DNA of 64,000 nt from Eudorina sp. 2006-703-Eu-15 (lineage: Eukaryota; Chlorophyta; Chlorophyceae; Chlamydomonadales; Volvocaceae): assembly GCA_003117195.1 (NCBI GenBank), contig BDSI01000110.1, forward strand, positions 248,001 to 312,000, written 5' to 3'. The stretch's first letter is position 1. The number at the start of each line of letters is the position of its first letter. The notes beneath the pieces are model-generated. The model made no database searches. It saw only the letters and a program-made list of their open reading frames with translations, and was not told the DNA's origin. Shown piece after piece: positions 59,901-64,000 of this stretch. The translations under genes and the position numbers were made by a program.

Positions 59901-60219
59901 CGTTAACCTGGGTCACTTACCTTGTCACCAGGTAGTCCAATGTAGAATTAATGAATTCAATCGCCTCTTTCACAGAGCCAAAATTAGCACCGGCGCCTTT
60001 GTAGTTTTGAAGCTCCACCGCCATCGCGAGTGCACCGGTGCAGCCGATCGCAGGCGCTCCACGCACGACCATATCGCGAATTTGTGTCCATGCTGCTTTG
60101 ACATCCGGCACTTGTAGGTATTTGGTTTCGAACGGCAGCAGCCGCTGATCGAGCAGCTGAAGGCTGCCCCGCGAATACTTAATCGCTTGCAGCGTCTGAG
60201 CGTTCTCCTCGGATGCCAT
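50906..60219 (-). CDS. Fused methylthioribose-1-phosphate isomerase and methylthioribose kinase
   Basis: Sixteen exons in transcript order: 60219-59921, 59329-59173, 58720-58510, 57838-57715, 57385-57223, 56633-56555, 56109-56045, 55794-55591, 55093-54977, 54471-54218, 53854-53762, 53524-53391, 53034-52949, 52563-52485, 52278-52078, 51297-50906. Phases close throughout (885 residues). Residues 1-366 are MtnA, which isomerises methylthioribose-1-phosphate to methylthioribulose-1-phosphate: [28 protein letters not shown], catalytic Cys in [11 protein letters not shown] (about 183), catalytic Asp in [20 protein letters not shown] (about 263), GIITERGMI. Residues 367 on are MtnK, which makes that substrate by phosphorylating methylthioribose: ATP loop [59 protein letters not shown]. 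The junction is phase 0, [13 protein letters not shown], with no stop. The C-terminus is uncertain: after [10 protein letters not shown] a CAG|GTGCGG donor near 51187 may splice to an unfound exon. Confidence 0.88.
54082..54130 (+). repeat. Dispersed repeat family 2, copy
   Basis: TTAGGCAGGCAGAAACAGGT followed by GTGCGTGATATGC and GAGGGGCCGAG, in an MTNAK intron. A reverse-oriented copy sits in another intron of the same gene at 55536-55574. Confidence 0.7.
55099..55323. repeat. GGGA/GGAG polypurine array
   Basis: About 225 bp of GGGA tetramers with occasional GGAG interruptions, in the MTNAK intron just upstream (in transcript sense) of the acceptor at 55093. In the pre-mRNA this is a CCCU array, an extreme polypyrimidine tract. 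Confidence 0.95.
58934..58981. repeat. GGATACCAACCCCCA tandem repeat
   Basis: Three to four copies of a 15-bp unit in the MTNAK intron between exons 59329-59173 and 58720-58510. Confidence 0.85.
59023..59040 (+). repeat. Intronic motif ATAGGAAATTGGTAGACA
   Basis: This motif recurs in several MTNAK introns: 52311-52328 (+), 53180-53197 (+), 57166-57184 (-), and a weaker copy at 55829-55840 (+). It was not seen in the histone region or the beta-helix genes. Confidence 0.7.
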
Positions 60220-61475
60220 CTTGATTCTGAGGTTTGCATTATTCGTTCACGAGCGACGTAATGCATTTTTCGGCAATACCGTACAGCCGTACGCCGAGGT
60301 TTCTGTAGTTGACTGGGAACAGCTCGCTGACGCTCCATCACAATGACGATGACGAATGCCAAATATGGGCTACTCACTTCCTCTAAAACTTGTTAAAGCA
60401 AGCATGGCAATTGAAGTTGGCTGCTGGCGGGTCCGGACGGGGAGGGGATTTGAGGTGCGTGTCCTCGATTTCCAGCCTGCTGCGCCACAGGGGGAACTGC
60501 AAATACCATAAAACCGCTGGCCAATAAAGCAGCATTGTAGTTCCACGACGGTTTCATGGAAGAAGTCGTCCGTGTTTCGATTAGTAACAGGTAGTTACTT
60601 TCCCTCGATTGTTTTTTCGTACTCCATCGCCAACAAATCGCGAAAGTCCTTTTCCCCGCTCTGGTACTCACAGTGGACATTTTGCAGTCCTCCAAAAGTC
60701 TCCTGCACAACCACTCGCTCTCATGACGCAGGAACGTAACGATACCCGCACCCTCTTCATCGGCACCGCTTTATACAAAATTGGCGGGAGACCCTCTTGA
60801 CAGGCCCCCCGGACATAGGCCAAATGTACTCTCATCGAGCGCCATCACATCGATCGTCGCCCTGACACATGGGTCGCGCAAAGCCCCGCATGGGACGCCT
60901 CGCTGCCGTACATAAACCTCTCAAAACGCTTCGCTTCGCTCCGCTTCCCTCCTCTCTTGCATTCCGTGTTTAGACTCCACGACCGCTACGGCCATGCGCC
61001 GTACACTCCTTAATCCCGTCCCGGGCACGCAGCAGCACCACATCCGGGGCTTATTGCCGTCAGGGTCCATCTGTACGAGGCAGCTTTCACCCGAACCGAG
61101 AGGTCCATTATTATCATTATCCCCTTAACCCAGAAGAATCGGTGCGACCACAGGTCATGACACTATCGCCGTCGAGACTCCGGGCGCTCGTTGCAGAGCC
61201 CGGGGCCCTCTCTTCGCTCCATGACATTGGTCTGCACGGCCCCTCTCATCAAGTCCTCACCCTCAACAAAACGCCCGATTACAGGGCGCAGAATCAGCAC
61301 TGGCCTACTGGGTTACCATCGGAGGGCCCTAGGGGACAACCCTGGGGGATAACGATACAGGCTTGCAAGTTGCAACTGAACCACACAACGACACGTGCAG
61401 AAGGGTTGCATACCCTGATACACACCTGAACAACTCCTTCACGTTGCTGCTTGACCTATACGACGGCATCCCCAT
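60220..61475. other. Spacer between MTNAK 5' end and hydrolase 3' end
   Basis: About 1.25 kb with no supported gene. It holds the MTNAK promoter and 5' UTR and the 3' flank of the hydrolase. On the minus strand TGTAA (plus strand TTACA) at 61279-61283, about 195 nt past the hydrolase stop, is a plausible poly(A) signal. Confidence 0.55.
61279..61283 (-). terminator. Probable poly(A) signal of the alpha/beta hydrolase
   Basis: TGTAA on the minus strand, about 195 nt after the stop. Supported by motif and position only. Confidence 0.4.
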
Positions 61476-64000
61476 TCACGACCCGGCCACTGATTCGCCG
61501 CCCTCTCCTTCAGCTAGCCCAAGGTACGGCAGTCGCAGGTAAGACCCGGCGCTGTCGTGCCGGGTCACCAGCAGGCGCCGTGGCCGCGGCGACGCCGCCG
61601 CGCCTTCACCCTTCACACCCGGGCTGAACAACCGCCTCGATCTCGCGCCCGCCACGTCGTCGGCGACACCTGCCTTGCCTTCCTTGATGGCAAGGCGCTG
61701 CTTCCGCCCCCAGTGACCGCCGCCCCAAGTGCCCCTCGGACTGTCCAAGGATGCGCCCCGTCGGCCGCCCCACGCACAGCCGCAGCTGCTGCCCCAAGGT
61801 GTCAGCAGCTCAAGGTCACTGTCCGCATCCGCCGTCTCGCCTTGAGCAGCCTCCACGTCCGAGGAATCCATGTGGTATCGGGAACTGGCCCCCAGTCGTC
61901 CGTCCAGAGGCGACTCCTCTCCGCCGCACGACAAGCGGTCGGCACCGCGCCCGCTCCGAAACCCACTTCGCCACGGCCTCGCAGCCTTGCCGTACACCTC
62001 GGCGACGTCGGCCTCGTCCGGCTTCGACGCAGCAAACCCAAGCTCGTCCGCGCCGGCCGCGATGCCACACGCCGCTGGACTGGACGGCGACGCTGTCGTC
62101 GTGGCATTGGCAGACGTGCTGTTGCTGCCGTACACGACACGCAGCATGTGGTCCAGTACCTGATCCTGTCTCGTCCAGGCCAGGCAGATTTGGGCGTGTA
62201 GTAGCTCCGGATGTACGATAACGGTCGCGGGGGTGTGGTCCCGGAGCCAGCGCTCTAGGGAGCGGGCGCACATCAAGTCGTCGCGACCTGAACGAGGATG
62301 CATGGTCCCGCGATGCACGGCACGTCAGAAACGCGGATCGACAAGAAGCAACCAACGGCAAACTCCTAAAGAGCACGCAACGCGTGCCGCTCTGCAAGAA
62401 GAAAGTGAGCAGGTACTGGGCAAACACCTGGGTTGCAATTTTTAATGACGGTGCAAGGTGCAAGTCAAACTCGTGGAGACAAACAAACCCAGCGAATGCC
62501 TGCGCCGTGTTGCAATGCGGCGGGACCGTGTGCGGCACTCACCCGAGAGCACCACCGTGCAGTGCTCCGGAACCATGTGCTCCCACAGGTTGACGTCACC
62601 CCACACCACGCGCCTACACAGCAGCGATGTGCAGTGCATCTCCCGGGCCGTGCCCAGCATCAACAAGTCCAGAGTCAGGCCACCAGCGGTGCGGAGCAAT
62701 ACGCCCGCAGCTGACGCCAGGGCCCCGGCCAGGCCACCTGGACCCCCATCGCCCGTGTTGCCTGCGGCGGCACTTGGCACATCACCGGCAACCTGACGCG
62801 CCCGCGGTTCTGACACCGAAATGGTCGCAGCTGGTGCCATCGCAGCTGTGGCCGCCAAGCTGATGTCTGCCGCCTCCGACTGTAGCGTCGCCCGCGACAC
62901 CGCGGCCGCTGCGGGCGCGAGGCTCGTTGTCGCCGCCGCCGCCGCCACCGATGCGGACACAGTCGCAGAGCCCGCAGGCCGCGGCTCGGTCGCGGCCATG
63001 GCCGCCGCCGCGGCACCCAGCCGCCGGTAAATGAAGTTCCGAAGCAGCCTCGGAGCGTACATGTTGAAGCAGATCGGGTCCAGCATCGTCACGTGTCGTA
63101 CGACGCCAGGGTAGTTCTGCATCAGCACCGACGCCACAGCCGTTCCGAACGAGTGCGCCAGCACTGCGGCCTGGCTGTAGCCGTGACGCCGCAGCGCCGA
63201 AACCACATCCTCGGCGAGCTGCTGCAAGCTGGGCGGGTGGCCGCTCGTCCAGCGCTGCGACACGTGCTTGAGCTCAAACGCCATGACGGGCGCCCCTGCG
63301 ATCAAAACATTGCGGGGCAGCCGTGTTGATGCACGTCGAGGCGATGAGGGGCTGCCTCGCTGTCTCAGGAAGAAGGCGGGGTCCCTCTAGATGTTCTCCT
63401 CATGACCACCAGCGAGTGATTTCTCAGGGCATCCGGCTCAGGGCAACCTTGCCATGTTGAGCAGAGCATGCAATGCAGGGGTATGTGTGTGAAGGCTTCG
63501 ATTTCCCAAATCAATCTTCCGTGCATTGGGTTTGGGCACTGTGATGAAACATCAGCGCATCAGCAAGCGTGATGTAACACAAACATGGAGTACGATAATG
63601 CACTGTCGCCGAGACTATGCAAAAGAGAAAGCAACCTTTTGCAAAAAGAAATCAACCTCGGGTGACCGCAGCAACTCGTGTCGACCCCAGCATGCAATGG
63701 AGCATATCGCACCTGTCGCCGCCAACGCCACCACGAGGCGCAGGTACGGCAGCAAGCCCATACCAACGCCGTGCAGGAACACGATGGGCACAGGGCCAGA
63801 GCCAACGTCGTCACCGCCGGCTTGCGAATCGCAAGGGACGGGACGCGTTGCCGAAGCTGCAGCGGCGCCACCTCCGGGGCTGATGGGCATGTTGGCGACG
63901 TAGTAGTAATGGTCGCTCGGATGGCTCTGGTCGTTGCCCTGGCCGTGTCCAACCGACGCACCATCTGCGTCCCTCAGCCCATTGTCGTGCAGCGTTGGTC
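61476..64000 (-). CDS. Alpha/beta hydrolase family protein, 5'-partial
   Basis: Exons in transcript order: beyond 64000 to 63713, 63295-62543, 62287-61476, with phase 1 at both junctions. At least 615 residues are visible and the frame is open to the window edge (DNGLRDADGASVGHGQGN). The hydrolase core is clear: oxyanion-hole strand PVPIVFLHGVGMGLLPY, nucleophile elbow AVLAHSFGTAVA (Ser), LDPICFNMYAPRLLRNFIYR, WGDVNLWEHMVP, acid segment VVLSGRDDLMCA (likely Asp) and histidine segment VHPELLHAQICLAW (likely His). This layout resembles a fungal and algal serine-hydrolase family of unknown substrate. Two low-complexity blocks interrupt or follow it: an Ala/Thr-rich insert of about 110 residues in the cap region, and a Ser/Gly/Arg-rich tail of about 200 residues. 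Substrate and location cannot be given from the visible part. Confidence 0.85.

Noticed and set aside
60393..60710. 105-codon minus-strand frame upstream of MTNAK
   Set aside because: No recognisable similarity, and no phase-compatible splice to the MtnA start, which already matches the family N-terminus.

Overview
The window is nuclear DNA of a green alga, most likely a volvocine chlorophyte (Chlamydomonas/Gonium/Tetrabaena/Volvox group). The evidence is GC-rich, intron-dense genes with GT-AG introns and phase-consistent exons, plastid transit peptides, simple-sequence-filled introns, and a divergent histone quartet whose H3 has the one-residue-short N-terminal tail (KTPATGG), a single intron and the GGTGTTTCTCAACACC-type 3' stem-loop. 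Most long ORFs in the six frames are GC-bias shadows. The real genes were assembled here exon by exon from homology, splice sites and phase bookkeeping.

Layout. (1) 1650-10681 (-): a 16-exon CRTISO-like FAD oxidoreductase of the carotenoid isomerase family, with an 877-N gap in one intron and one apparent frameshift. (2) 10993-15123 (+): an 8-exon uroporphyrinogen-III synthase, divergent from gene 1 over a 311-bp shared promoter. (3) 16205-28333 (+) and 44381-32510 (-): two very large, secreted, 19-exon paralogues arranged tail to tail. Each has a signal peptide, a DNRLRE-like carbohydrate-binding module, two tandem right-handed beta-helix modules of the pectate-lyase type, and a bacterial-looking conserved domain inserted near the end of the second helix. 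All 18 intron positions and phases agree between the copies, and 15 of 19 exons are identical in length. Parts are almost identical at the DNA level while the 5' exons have diverged. (4) 45838-49932: histone quartet, H3(-)/H4(+) and H2B(-)/H2A(+), each pair divergent, all four with 3' processing stem-loops. (5) 60219-50906 (-): a 16-exon fusion of methylthioribose-1-phosphate isomerase (MtnA) and methylthioribose kinase (MtnK), two consecutive-substrate enzymes of methionine salvage in one polypeptide. (6) >64000-61476 (-): an alpha/beta hydrolase whose 5' end lies beyond the window.

No CRISPR array, tRNA, rRNA or autonomous transposon was seen. Introns and spacers carry simple repeats, a 24-bp minisatellite at the gap, and several families of short dispersed repeats. 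The most interesting features are the inverted pair of composite beta-helix proteins, which look extracellular and may act on wall or matrix polysaccharide, and the MTNAK fusion.
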